Source: Myxococcota bacterium
GTDB lineage: Bacteria; Myxococcota_A; Polyangia; Polyangiales; Houyiibacteriaceae
Direction: 5' to 3'
Length of the DNA stretch: 59,462 nt
NCBI GenBank assembly: GCA_028284955.1
Contig: JANQQS010000116.1
Coordinates: 1 to 59,462 of the forward strand
Shown here: positions 52,885 to 59,462 of the stretch, piece after piece
Numbering within the stretch: the first letter of the stretch is position 1
Layout: each line of letters starts with the position of its first letter
The notes under the pieces: model-generated
Seen by the model: only the letters and a program-made list of their open reading frames with translations
What the model was told of the DNA's origin: nothing
Database searches by the model: none
Translations under genes and position numbers: made by a program

Positions 52885-53684
52885 TAGGCAACTTCCTCCC
52901 ACGCTCGTTCCAGGACTCGTTCGGGTACGATGAGATTCCAGCCTGGGACGAATCGGCCGGACTCGCGCTTGTTGTCGAGGTAACGAGCCTGCGCAGGCGC
53001 TTGCGAACGCAGCAATTCGAGGTGTCGATCTTCGACCATGAGCGCATCGCGGTGTTGCTCCAAGTAAAACCCGAGGCGCGCTACTGTTAGGGATGAACCG
53101 AGCTTGAACGCGTAGTCGGTGACGACGTTGAGATCGAAGAATTCAATCATCTGAAGCGAACGCCAGATTTCTTCCCAACCCCCACACTTTTCTGGCGCAT
53201 CGAGGACATCCACAAGAGTCCTTTCCAGGGTCGCAGCTCGAATGACGCCGCCAGCGTGTCGTTTCTCTACGACGCCACCACCAAACTCTGGGAGAGAGCG
53301 AACTGCGGTCGGTGCTTGAACCGGAATAAATTCCATGTCCCCAAACGACAGTGGGCGCACCCGCGCGGCGGTTAGATAATGAAAGCGCTGCCAAACCGAG
53401 TACGCCCTTCCATGAAATTGCAAAGCGGCGTGGTAAGCGACAACGGCATCGTCTGTAAGCTTGGAAGCGATGAGGTAGGGATCAACACTTGCGTCATCGG
53501 CTCGGAGTCCGGCAGGCACCGCCGCGTAGAGACCGCGCCGAACTCGCACCAGTCTTCCGGCGCGCAGATGCTTCGCAAGAAGGTTGTTGCTGGTCCGCTC
53601 ACTTCTACCGGTTGCCGTGTGCGCATTCACGAACTCTGCATGCGTGAATACCGGATAGTCTGCGAAAAAGTCGATGGATCGCAT
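52884..53684 (-). CDS. AbiEi-like antitoxin/regulator, module 1
   Basis: A 266-residue protein with an N-terminal winged helix (FFADYPVFTHAEFVNAHTATG, NLLAKHLRAGRLVRVRRGLYAAVP), and a C-terminal AbiEi domain (LTDDAVVAYHAALQFHGRAY, ATLERTLVDVLDAPEKCGGWEE). These proteins repress their own operon and neutralise AbiEii. ATG 53684 fits; a longer frame to 53744 includes the operator. Its composition is less GC-rich than that of the Fic/AbiE module next to it. Confidence 0.88.
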   Translation of the reverse strand: MRSIDFFADYPVFTHAEFVNAHTATGRSERTSNNLLAKHLRAGRLVRVRRGLYAAVPAGLRADDASVDPYLIASKLTDDAVVAYHAALQFHGRAYSVWQRFHYLTAARVRPLSFGDMEFIPVQAPTAVRSLPEFGGGVVEKRHAGGVIRAATLERTLVDVLDAPEKCGGWEEIWRSLQMIEFFDLNVVTDYAFKLGSSLTVARLGFYLEQHRDALMVEDRHLELLRSQAPAQARYLDNKRESGRFVPGWNLIVPERVLERAWEEVA

Positions 53685-53708
53685 TTGTTGCTTCCGCGCG
53701 CAGAAATC

Positions 53709-53723
53709 ACTACCAAAAGTAGT
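53709..53723. promoter_or_regulatory. Putative AbiEi operator, module 1
   Basis: ACTAC, five bases, GTAGT: a small inverted repeat 25 bp upstream of the AbiEi ATG, next to AT-rich sequence (TAATTTTAT) that could serve as a -10 region on the - strand. AbiEi proteins are known to bind inverted repeats upstream of their own genes. Confidence 0.45.
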
Positions 53724-53834
53724 AATTTTATCGCAGATTAGCAAGTCGATATCGTTTGATGTGCACCCGCACTCGACAAACCGACGTTCTCATGAACTAC
53801 CGTCGGTGACACGCAGTCGAGGTCTCCGCGGCGA

Positions 53835-53945
53835 GAGCGCGGGCGGGTTTGTGGTTCACGCACCGAAGGGTGTGCGGGTTGAAGGACTCGATGTCCACGA
53901 GCTCGCGACTTTGATCCGTGCGCGACTGGCAGCGGGGACGGGCGT
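53835..53945 (+). other. Possible IS66-type accessory ORF remnant
   Basis: The + strand encodes GFVVHAPKGVRVEGLDVHEL and ATLIRARLA, which resembles the C-terminal end of IS66-family small accessory proteins (TnpA). No start, no inverted ends and no transposase follow. It lies in the 250-bp gap between module 1 and fic, where an insertion scar would not be surprising. The rest of this gap shows no gene. Confidence 0.3.
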
Positions 53946-53996
53946 CACGTGCCTTCCTGCTCAGCGGAGATCGTGGCCGCTTCTTCCGGTCGTCAC

Positions 53997-55163
53997 TCAC
54001 GACGTCACCTCTGTCCCCTCCCGGAGATGATCGAGGTACTGCTTGAACACCACCGCCCGGTTCTTCTTGCGGTCGTCGAGAGCGTGCAGCACCTCGGCTG
54101 CCTCGAGCACTCGCAGCGCCTTCGTCGCCGCAGGCCGCGAACACTCGAGCAGGTTTACCGCACGGTTCACCGTGACGACCGGGTGCTGCGGCAACAGCTC
54201 GAAGAGCCGGAGGCTGAAGACGGTCGCGTCGTCACGGGCGAGGAGCCGCTCGCGCGACTCGCCGACGATGGCATGGAGGCGCCGTGCCGTGGCGATCGCT
54301 TCCTCGGCAACCGTGGCGACGCCTTCCAGGAAGTACGCGAGCCAGCCCTCCCAGTCGCCTTCCGTGCGGACGGCGCCAAGGCGGCGGTAGTACTCCTGGC
54401 GGTGCACCTTCAAAAAGAGACTGAGGTAGAGGAGCGGGCGCGAGAGCAAACCCCAGTGGCGAAGAAGCAGCGTAGTCAACAAGCGTCCAAGGCGGCCATT
54501 GCCGTCGAGGTAGGGGTGCAGTGTCTCGAACTGCACGTGCAAGAGGCCGACCCTGACGAGTGGCGGCAGGTCGCTGTCACCATGGATGGCACGCTCGAAC
54601 TGGCTGAGCAGTTCACCGAGCCGGTGCGGCGGCGGTGGGACGAAACTCGCGTTTCCCGGTCGTGTGCCTCCGATCCAGTTCTGCGACCGCCGCACCTCAC
54701 CGGGCTGCTTCTGGGCACCTCGGGCCCCGGCGAGCAGTCGGCGATGAGTCTCCGACAAGAGGCGCATCGAGATGGGCAAGCCAGTGTCACTGCCGAGCTC
54801 GTCCCACGCGAAGCTGAGCGCGTCGACGTAGCCGCAGACCTCCTCGACATCGGCATCGACTGGTGCCTCTCCCGATGCCTCGACCTCGAGCAGGTCCATC
54901 AAGGTGGCCTGTGTCCCCTCGATCTGGGCGGAGAGAACCGCTTCCTTCCGGACGAAGGCGTAGACGAACCACTCCACCGAGGGCACGAGGTCGCCGGCGA
55001 GGTCGAGCAGGCGCACCTGCTCCCTCGCCCGGGCAAGCAGCGGCGCAAGGTCGCCGTCCAGGTCCAGCGGTGGATCACCGGGCGGCAGCGGGAACGGGAT
55101 GAAGGCGCTGACTTCCTCACCGGTCACGGTGCTTCGCTCGTACTCTCCCGCCTGCCTCTTCAT
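53997..55163 (-). CDS. Fic-domain AMP-transferase with N-terminal inhibitory motif and C-terminal winged helix
   Basis: A 388-residue Fic protein. The inhibitory helix motif S-x-x-x-E-G is at residues 78-83 (SAQIEG), N-terminal to the core, making it a class II Fic. The catalytic loop is HPYLDGNGRLGR with His216 intact. The C-terminal 70 residues (LPQHPVVTVNRAVNLLECSR, ALRVLEAAEVL) look like a winged helix. Fic enzymes AMPylate target proteins; in class II proteins the N-terminal Glu blocks ATP until relieved. Upstream is an array of palindromes at 31-bp spacing, which this winged helix could bind. Confidence 0.9.
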   Translation of the reverse strand: MKRQAGEYERSTVTGEEVSAFIPFPLPPGDPPLDLDGDLAPLLARAREQVRLLDLAGDLVPSVEWFVYAFVRKEAVLSAQIEGTQATLMDLLEVEASGEAPVDADVEEVCGYVDALSFAWDELGSDTGLPISMRLLSETHRRLLAGARGAQKQPGEVRRSQNWIGGTRPGNASFVPPPPHRLGELLSQFERAIHGDSDLPPLVRVGLLHVQFETLHPYLDGNGRLGRLLTTLLLRHWGLLSRPLLYLSLFLKVHRQEYYRRLGAVRTEGDWEGWLAYFLEGVATVAEEAIATARRLHAIVGESRERLLARDDATVFSLRLFELLPQHPVVTVNRAVNLLECSRPAATKALRVLEAAEVLHALDDRKKNRAVVFKQYLDHLREGTEVTS

Positions 55164-55175
55164 CGTCCACCCTGG

Positions 55176-55280
55176 GAAGCGTTCGCTTCACGTTGCCGGC
55201 CAACAATAAGCGATCGCTTCACTTGAAGCCATCAAAAGCAGCGATCGCTTCATGTGGCTGCCGTGGAGGTAGCGATCATT
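55176..55280. promoter_or_regulatory. Operator array: four AGCGATCGCT-type palindromes at 31-bp spacing
   Basis: Palindrome centres fall at 55182.5 (GAAGCGTTCGCTTC), 55213.5 (AAGCGATCGCTT), 55244.5 (AGCGATCGCT) and 55275.5 (AGCGATCATT, degenerate). The spacing is exactly 31 bp each time, close to three helical turns, so all sites face the same side. The array begins 13 bp upstream of the fic start. It suits cooperative binding by a repressor, plausibly Fic's own winged helix. Confidence 0.7.
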
Positions 55281-55357
55281 CGATAGATGTGCCCGAGCGC
55301 GGACGCGACTGGACGGTGCTTGGCGAATGGCCGGAGTGGGCTTGGGAACAGCCGGCC

Positions 55358-55412
55358 GTTGTCCAGAATCTCATTGTTGCACGACTCGAACAACAGAGAT
55401 AAACTGGACAAC
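55358..55412. promoter_or_regulatory. Putative operator upstream of AbiE-like module 2
   Basis: GTTGTCCAG (55358-55366) and CTGGACAAC (55404-55412) are perfect 9-bp inverted repeats around an inner TTGTT/AACAA pair (55374/55389). GATAAA near the right arm could be a -10 element. A third GTTGTCC follows at about 55423. The site is 38 bp upstream of the AbiEi-like ATG and fits autoregulation. Confidence 0.55.
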
Positions 55413-55450
55413 ATGGCCCATCGTTGTCCCGATCGGACGTGTTGCCCAAG

Positions 55451-56473
55451 ATGTACAACATGGCTTCTGCAGACAACCACCTGATCGCCAGCGCTTCCCG
55501 CGTGTTGCAGGAACGCCTCCCTCCCGGGTGGGCGATTGAACGTGTCGCAGCATCGAGCCACGCGCCGCGGCTCCGCATCTCCTCGAAAGACGGAGTCTCG
55601 CGCGAGCTCCCCGTGTCGGTGCTCTCGCGACCCGATCCACGGACGGCAAGGCAGATCCCCAAGGAGCGCCCGCTGCTCGTCACCGCTCCCTACCTCTCGA
55701 GAGGCGTCCGCGAAGCCATCGAGGACGAGGGGGCGAGCTACGTCGACCAGACTGGCAATGTGCGTGTGGTGCTCGACGAACCCGGACTCTTCATCGTGAC
55801 GAGCGGCGCCGAGTCGAACCCCTGGCCGGAGGAGCGCCGCTTCACGTTGCGCGGAACGAAGGCCGGGCGCATCGTGTGTGCCCTCGCACACGCGAGGCCA
55901 CCCATCGGCGTGCGCGAGCTCGCCACCGCTGCAGACACCGATCCTGGTTACGTCTCACGCCTGCTTGGAATGCTCGACCGCGAGGCCATCGTCGACCGAA
56001 CCGGCCGTGGTCGGGTGGAACGGATTGACTGGCGGAAGCTGCTGCTGCGCTGGTCCGAAGAGGCACCGCTAGAGAGCCGCACCACCGCGAGCACATGGCT
56101 TGCCGCACGCGGGCTGAAGAGTCTATGGGACAGCCTGCGCCGTGCCGACATTCCGTATCTCGTCACCGGCAGTGCCGTGGCCACGGGCATCGCTCCCGTT
56201 GCGCCCACGCGTCTCGCCTCCGTCTACGTCGAAGACCCAGAGAGCGCTGCGAAGGTTCTGGGGCTCCGGGCGGCTGATGCCGGAGCCAATGTCGTGCTCT
56301 TGCAGCCCGAGGACGACTTACTCTTCGAACGCGCCGACGAACGAGACGGGCTGCGCACCGCCAAGCTCCCGGTGGTCGTGGCCGACCTGCTCTCCGGCCC
56401 CGGACGCTCGCCTGCGGAAGCCGAGTCGCTGATGGACTGGATGGCCGCGAACGAGGAGGTGTGGCGTGGATGA
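55451..56473 (+). CDS. AbiEi-like winged-helix regulator/antitoxin, module 2
   Basis: A 340-residue protein. An N-terminal part (RVLQERLPPGWAIERV) precedes a winged helix (ARPPIGVRELATAADTDPGYVSRLLGML, VDRTGRGRVERIDW) and a C-terminal nucleotide-transferase-like accessory domain (IPYLVTGSAVATGIAPVAPTRLASVYVED). It looks like the type IV antitoxins found beside nucleotidyltransferase toxins. The stop overlaps the next gene by 8 bp. Start could be ATG 55451, 55460 or TTG 55424; 55451 is closest to the operator spacing. Confidence 0.75.
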   Translation: MYNMASADNHLIASASRVLQERLPPGWAIERVAASSHAPRLRISSKDGVSRELPVSVLSRPDPRTARQIPKERPLLVTAPYLSRGVREAIEDEGASYVDQTGNVRVVLDEPGLFIVTSGAESNPWPEERRFTLRGTKAGRIVCALAHARPPIGVRELATAADTDPGYVSRLLGMLDREAIVDRTGRGRVERIDWRKLLLRWSEEAPLESRTTASTWLAARGLKSLWDSLRRADIPYLVTGSAVATGIAPVAPTRLASVYVEDPESAAKVLGLRAADAGANVVLLQPEDDLLFERADERDGLRTAKLPVVVADLLSGPGRSPAEAESLMDWMAANEEVWRG

Positions 56474-57293
56474 GCTCTACGTGATCGCGCGCCGGGTTTT
56501 GCTCGATGCTCTCGACGCCCTCGGCAAGCACCGTGAAGCCACGATCCTCGTCGGTGCGCAGGCGATCTACCTGCACACCGGGGACACGGACCTTGGCGTC
56601 GCCGAGTACACCACCGACGCCGACCTGGCCTTCGACCCGGACCTGCTCGCAGAGATCCCACCGCTCGAACAGGCGCTCGAGGGCGCTGGCTTCCACGGCT
56701 CGAGCAGTGCCATCGGCATCTGGAAGACCCGATGCCGAACGTCTACATCGCTCGACATCGACGTCCAGGTGGACCTGCTGGTTCCGACGACGGTCAGCCC
56801 TGGCACGGGTCGACGCGCGGCACGGTTGCCCGGACATGGTGTCAACGCTGCGCGCAAGGTCGATGGACTCGAGGGAGTGCTCGTCGATCTCGGCAAGCAC
56901 GACATCGCCTCGCTGGAGCCCGCCGTCGATGCCCGCGTCGTCCGGGCGAAGGTCGCGGGCCCCGGCGCACTACTCGTCGCGAAGGTGTTCAAGATCCATG
57001 AGCGCCGCGGCTCGGCCCGCGCGAACGACAAGGACGCTCTTGATATCCTCCGCGTCCTCCAGGCCGTCCCGACGGAAGACCTCGCCCGGCGCCTCACGTC
57101 AATCCTCGGAGATGAACGGAGCGCGGCGACCGGTGCGCGCGCGCTGGAGCTCTTCACCGACCTGTTTGGTAATCGGGGTAGCGAAGGCGCCGCGATGGCG
57201 GCGCGCGCCGCCCAGCCTGTGATGGACGCGGACCAGGTGCGCGTCACCTGCGAGGCCCTCGCGGGCGACTTGCTCGAGGTGCTCAAGCCATGA
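56466..57293 (+). CDS. AbiEii-like nucleotidyltransferase, module 2
   Basis: A 275-residue protein with the nucleotidyltransferase motif TILVGAQAIYLHTG and YTTDADLAFD (Asp51, Asp53), a third acidic strand DIDVQVDLLVP, and a helical C-terminal half containing KVFKIHERRG and NDKDALDILRVL. Genes of this kind pair with the preceding winged-helix protein as toxin-antitoxin or abortive-infection modules. GTG 56466 overlaps the upstream stop. The toxin activity is inferred from family and context only. Confidence 0.78.
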   Translation: MDELYVIARRVLLDALDALGKHREATILVGAQAIYLHTGDTDLGVAEYTTDADLAFDPDLLAEIPPLEQALEGAGFHGSSSAIGIWKTRCRTSTSLDIDVQVDLLVPTTVSPGTGRRAARLPGHGVNAARKVDGLEGVLVDLGKHDIASLEPAVDARVVRAKVAGPGALLVAKVFKIHERRGSARANDKDALDILRVLQAVPTEDLARRLTSILGDERSAATGARALELFTDLFGNRGSEGAAMAARAAQPVMDADQVRVTCEALAGDLLEVLKP

Positions 57294-57546
57294 AACTCCC
57301 AGAGCCCAGGCCGACGCCGTCTCGCCCCGCGGCTGCCGACGACGAAGCGCGTCCTTCTCTTCGAGCCCGTGCCTCAGGACGCGACGTCCGGCGTGTCCGC
57401 GTTCTTCAGCACCTGGCCCAGGGAAGAGACCGACGCCGAGCTTCTGGCCTTGCTCGCCGAACTCGACGCTTGATACGCGATCTTCGGCGAAGAGGAGCGA
57501 CGGCGCACAACTCGTTGACCCGGCCGCGCAGCGTCGGCGATCATGA
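57294..57546. other. Degraded accessory sequence after AbiE-like module 2
   Basis: No intact gene. An ATG at 57290 overlaps the upstream stop but its frame encodes Arg-rich, non-protein-like sequence. In another frame 57333-57473 reads LPTTKRVLLFEPVPQDATSG and then VSAFFSTWPREETDAELLAL to a TGA, resembling the acidic C-terminal end of small PIN-partner antitoxins. This looks like a fragment that lost its start. Confidence 0.4.
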
Positions 57547-57804
57547 GCCATAACGGTTCCGAAGAAACTCACCGGCCTGTTCTTAGGCGCCGGTGCGTCA
57601 TACGAGGCCGGCATGCCGCTGGTCTGGGACCTGACGAAGGAGCTGACCAGGTGGCTGACGCCTGAGAAGCTCCGAACGCTGAACGGATCCTGGCGTTCTC
57701 AAGGCGGCGGCCACCCCGATTCCCAGAAACAAACCGGGCACACCTCATATGTTCCAGGCGGAGGCTCTGAGAGTGAGCGCGAGCCACAGCATGGGCATTT
57801 GTAG
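57547..57804 (+). pseudogene. SIR2-like protein, N-terminal fragment
   Basis: The frame reads KKLTGLFLGAGASYEAGMPL then VWDLTKELTRWLTPEKLR, the NAD-binding start of SIR2-like defence proteins (G-A-G-A-S motif). No start codon lies upstream in frame before a TGA at 57544. After about residue 45 the sequence becomes Ser/Gly/His-rich and ends at 57804, so the remaining domain is lost. It is probably the remains of a phage-defence NADase gene. Confidence 0.6.
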
Positions 57805-57837
57805 CGCAGTGGGTTCATCTAGACAGCCATTTCTGTC

Positions 57838-58128
57838 CTACCGGCGAAGTAAGTTTTCCGCCAGGAGCCTCAACACCGCCGCTAGGCGTTCCAAATCAAT
57901 TGCGCTCATCACCAGTCCTCCAGTGCTGAGCTTCTTGAGCGCCGAGATATCGTCTTCTAGGGAACCTACGGCCGGCTCGGGTTGCTTGCTGAAATCTGAC
58001 CAGTCGTCGCTCAGAACGTTCCGGTAGTAGTCGAGATCCCCGCTGTCAACGCTTTCGAATCCTTCGCTCCGAAGGTGCTCAAACGCGAGGTTGAGGCATT
58101 GTTCGAGCTCTGCCAGAGAAATTCTCAT
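57838..58128 (-). CDS. Hypothetical small acidic protein
   Basis: A 96-residue acidic, helical protein (MRISLAELEQCLNLAFEHL, LYYRNVL-type centre, ERLAAVLRLLAENLLRR). No family recognised. It is last in a chain of five small genes on the - strand (59.4 to 57.8 kb) and 72 bp from its neighbour. Size, acidity and context recall immunity proteins of polymorphic toxin systems. Confidence 0.5.
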   Translation of the reverse strand: MRISLAELEQCLNLAFEHLRSEGFESVDSGDLDYYRNVLSDDWSDFSKQPEPAVGSLEDDISALKKLSTGGLVMSAIDLERLAAVLRLLAENLLRR

Positions 58129-58200
58129 ACTTGCATGCCGTCGTTTTCCGGAAACACAAGGAGCATAGGTTCATCGTGTGTTCCCGAAAGTCCACTACGC

Positions 58201-58599
58201 TCACGTTGGTGTAGCGCCAGCTATCTCTAGCTTTGGTTCTGCCTTGGTGACGATATCTATACAGTCGTCGGATGTGAATATCGCGAAGTGTTTTAGCTCG
58301 ATCTCATCGAGTACTCCGTCACTCTCGGCGCGTAGCCATTCGACCCAATGTGAGTTCTCAACGACAAGCATGGAAGCTTTCGGCCAGTTCTCGGAGCGCC
58401 AGGTGCGATGCCTGTAGCTCTCGTCGATGTTCCGATAGGCGACGACCTGATCAAATGAAACTTTCAGGCCGACGGTGCCGTCCTCAGCTCGTAGCTGGAT
58501 GACCAGGCCGTCATGTTCATCTCGAAGGTCTTCGACCACAACATGGGCTGGAATTTCGTCGCCAACGACATTCCATGCCCGATATTTCTGAAGGCTCAT
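58201..58599 (-). CDS. Hypothetical protein
   Basis: A 132-residue acidic protein of mostly beta character (AHVVVEDLRDEHDGLVIQL, VGLKVSFDQVVAYRNIDES, HFAIFTSDDCIDIV). The plan suggests a small beta-sheet binding protein, as in many immunity proteins. No catalytic motif. It lies 27 bp after the upstream gene of the chain. Function unknown. Confidence 0.55.
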   Translation of the reverse strand: MSLQKYRAWNVVGDEIPAHVVVEDLRDEHDGLVIQLRAEDGTVGLKVSFDQVVAYRNIDESYRHRTWRSENWPKASMLVVENSHWVEWLRAESDGVLDEIELKHFAIFTSDDCIDIVTKAEPKLEIAGATPT

Positions 58600-58626
58600 C
58601 GCTCCACGTGTCGTCGTAGGCGCGGA

Positions 58627-58980
58627 TCAACGCTCTTGGGTGATCGCAAACTTCGCCTCTTCATAGTCTTCTTGTGCAGTTGTGTCTCCATCGAAAAACC
58701 TTTCCCAAAACCCGTCGTCCGACCAGGATGTCGGCATTAGCTGCAGGGGAAGATTTCCTTGTCTTACGACGATCCACGCCGCGGGAATGCTGGGATCGAC
58801 AATCTCGAAGAGATCGGCTTCGAAGAGCGCAGGAGTTTCGTTGTCCTCCGACTCAATTCGGTACCAACTCGCTCCGTTGCTCGTCGCTTCGACAGCGAGG
58901 ACGAAATACGGTCGGCTCTGCTCCAGCCAACCACGTACGTTTGGAGCGTTTGTTGCCTTGGGCTTCAAAATGACTTTCAT
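58627..58980 (-). CDS. Hypothetical protein, immunity-like
   Basis: A 117-residue protein: VILKPKATNAPNVRGWLEQ, YFVLAVEATSNGASWYRIES, ALFEADLFEIVDPSIPAAW, then SWSDDGFWERFFDGD. The regular strand pattern and the Trp-rich acidic end resemble small immunity-type proteins, but I cannot name the family. ATG 58980 overlaps the upstream stop (ATGA); the longer frame to 59082 is an overlap artefact. Confidence 0.6.
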   Translation of the reverse strand: MKVILKPKATNAPNVRGWLEQSRPYFVLAVEATSNGASWYRIESEDNETPALFEADLFEIVDPSIPAAWIVVRQGNLPLQLMPTSWSDDGFWERFFDGDTTAQEDYEEAKFAITQER

Positions 58981-59228
58981 TGCCAATTGTCCGCGACAAG
59001 GATTCGTTGCAACCCCTCTGGTTCGTTGCGCTTCAGTGCCTCGTCGACGTCGCGACGCGTGTAGCAATCGAGTTCGTGGCACGTTGGCGGCATGGGTCGT
59101 TGGCGGCAGTAGAGGTTGAGTTGGCTTGCGAAGTCGGTGTCGGGTTCAGGTTGGGTTATCAGCCGGCAACCTTGGCATCTAGTCGGAGCTGCTGCCTCTT
59201 GCGGCCGAGGTATGTTCGCGGACTTCAC
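58977..59228 (-). CDS. Hypothetical Cys-rich small protein, possible toxin-domain fragment
   Basis: An 83-residue frame starting at GTG 59228. Six Cys (CQGC, YCRQR, PTCHELDCY) and a charged end (YTRRDVDEALKRNEPEG). It overlaps the preceding gene by 50 bp and the next by 4 bp, so it may be a real coupled gene or the C-terminal end of a broken, longer protein. No family recognised. Confidence 0.4.
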   Translation of the reverse strand: MKSANIPRPQEAAAPTRCQGCRLITQPEPDTDFASQLNLYCRQRPMPPTCHELDCYTRRDVDEALKRNEPEGLQRILVADNWQ

Positions 59229-59442
59229 AACGCGCGCCGATGCGAGCAGCGGCTGCGGCGAAGGCCGCTGCTTCGCCCTTGTGCTCAAAACCAACGACGA
59301 CTTCTCCGTATTCGGCAAAGTCATCGAGGACTTCCTTCGATGCACGGAGCCCCACACTGCAGAGCTCCTGGACGATTTTCGCGAAAGAAATAGGAAGAAC
59401 GTCTTGTTCTTCCTTCCAGCCGATTACGCGTACTTGAAACAT
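59179..59442 (-). CDS. Hypothetical small protein, L7/L12 C-terminal-domain-like pattern
   Basis: An 87-residue protein (VRVIGWKEEQDVLPISFAKI, LRASKEVLDDFAEYGEVVVG, AAAFAAAAARIGARCEV). The beta-alpha-alpha-beta-alpha-beta pattern with a Lys/Ala-rich second helix resembles the ribosomal protein bL12 C-terminal fold, which recurs in unrelated small proteins. ATG 59442 has GAGGA at the right distance, and is preferred over 59460. It is the first gene of the chain visible here; upstream sequence lies outside the window. Confidence 0.6.
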   Translation of the reverse strand: MFQVRVIGWKEEQDVLPISFAKIVQELCSVGLRASKEVLDDFAEYGEVVVGFEHKGEAAAFAAAAARIGARCEVREHTSAARGSSSD

Positions 59443-59462
59443 GCTTCCTCGTTCACCCATAG

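Noticed and set aside
53949-55226. A 425-codon + strand frame opposite fic
   Set aside because: Fic motifs on the - strand are complete; the + product is a low-information shadow.
55176-55280. The 31-bp-spaced repeats as a small CRISPR array
   Set aside because: Units are short palindromes of 10-14 bp, degenerate at one end, with no cas genes; an operator array fits better.
57838-59442. Assignment of the small genes to named immunity families
   Set aside because: Sequence patterns are suggestive only; no motif secure enough to name a family.

Overview
The window looks like chromosomal DNA of a high-GC, flagellated, diderm bacterium of the Myxococcota / Bradymonadota ('deltaproteobacterial') kind. 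I infer this from bactofilin, type IV pilus retraction ATPase, csrA beside the flagellar hook genes, many lipoproteins with acidic leaders after the lipobox Cys, and a trypsin-like protease plus a serpin. No rRNA, tRNA or CRISPR array is visible, and the species cannot be named from sequence alone.

Layout. 0-10 kb (- strand): an Fe-S assembly operon, Rrf2 regulator-sufB-sufC-sufD-sufS-sufT, followed without a gap by a GH5 glycosidase and a sulfatase-fold lipoprotein. 10-13.7 kb: a divergent IscS-type cysteine desulfurase, a HAD hydrolase, a HepT/MntA toxin-antitoxin pair, and three tracts of a Pro-Glu-Pro-Asp-Ala-Asp coding repeat, two arranged as large inverted repeats. 13.7-26.2 kb: an accessory stretch of predicted lipoproteins (including a trypsin-like protease and a serpin) interspersed with bactofilin, hemB, a DUF72 protein, a HIT protein and a PIN-domain toxin module. 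26.2-27.2 kb: a decayed chimeric duplication and a second PIN module. 27.2-33 kb: a membrane Fe-S protein with an FAD oxidoreductase, an esterase, a cytochrome c lipoprotein and small membrane proteins. 33-36.3 kb: a C-methyltransferase and a TPR/GT41-type glycosyltransferase, which overlap by 4 bp. 37.4-46.1 kb (- strand): a tightly coupled flagellar operon flgA-H-I-J-M-N-K-L, then a single-chain CsrA-FliW fusion, then pilT. 46.3-59.4 kb: an accessory/defence region with a RES-domain toxin, a higBA remnant, a TerB-acyl-CoA oxidase fusion, two AbiE-like nucleotidyltransferase modules, a Fic protein with an operator array, a SIR2-like fragment and a chain of small orphan genes.

The most unusual observations are: (1) CsrA and FliW, normally separate antagonists, in one polypeptide, with pilT translationally coupled behind it; (2) FlgJ carrying a cysteine-peptidase-like domain in place of the usual glucosaminidase; (3) 15-bp minisatellites inserted in frame into otherwise conserved enzymes and also present between genes; (4) inverted acidic-repeat tracts that continue three different genes in frame just past their stop codons; (5) a perfect 30-bp inverted repeat enclosing nested hairpins; (6) operator palindromes at exact 31-bp spacing upstream of fic. 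All functions are inferred from reading translations and motifs; no searches were run.
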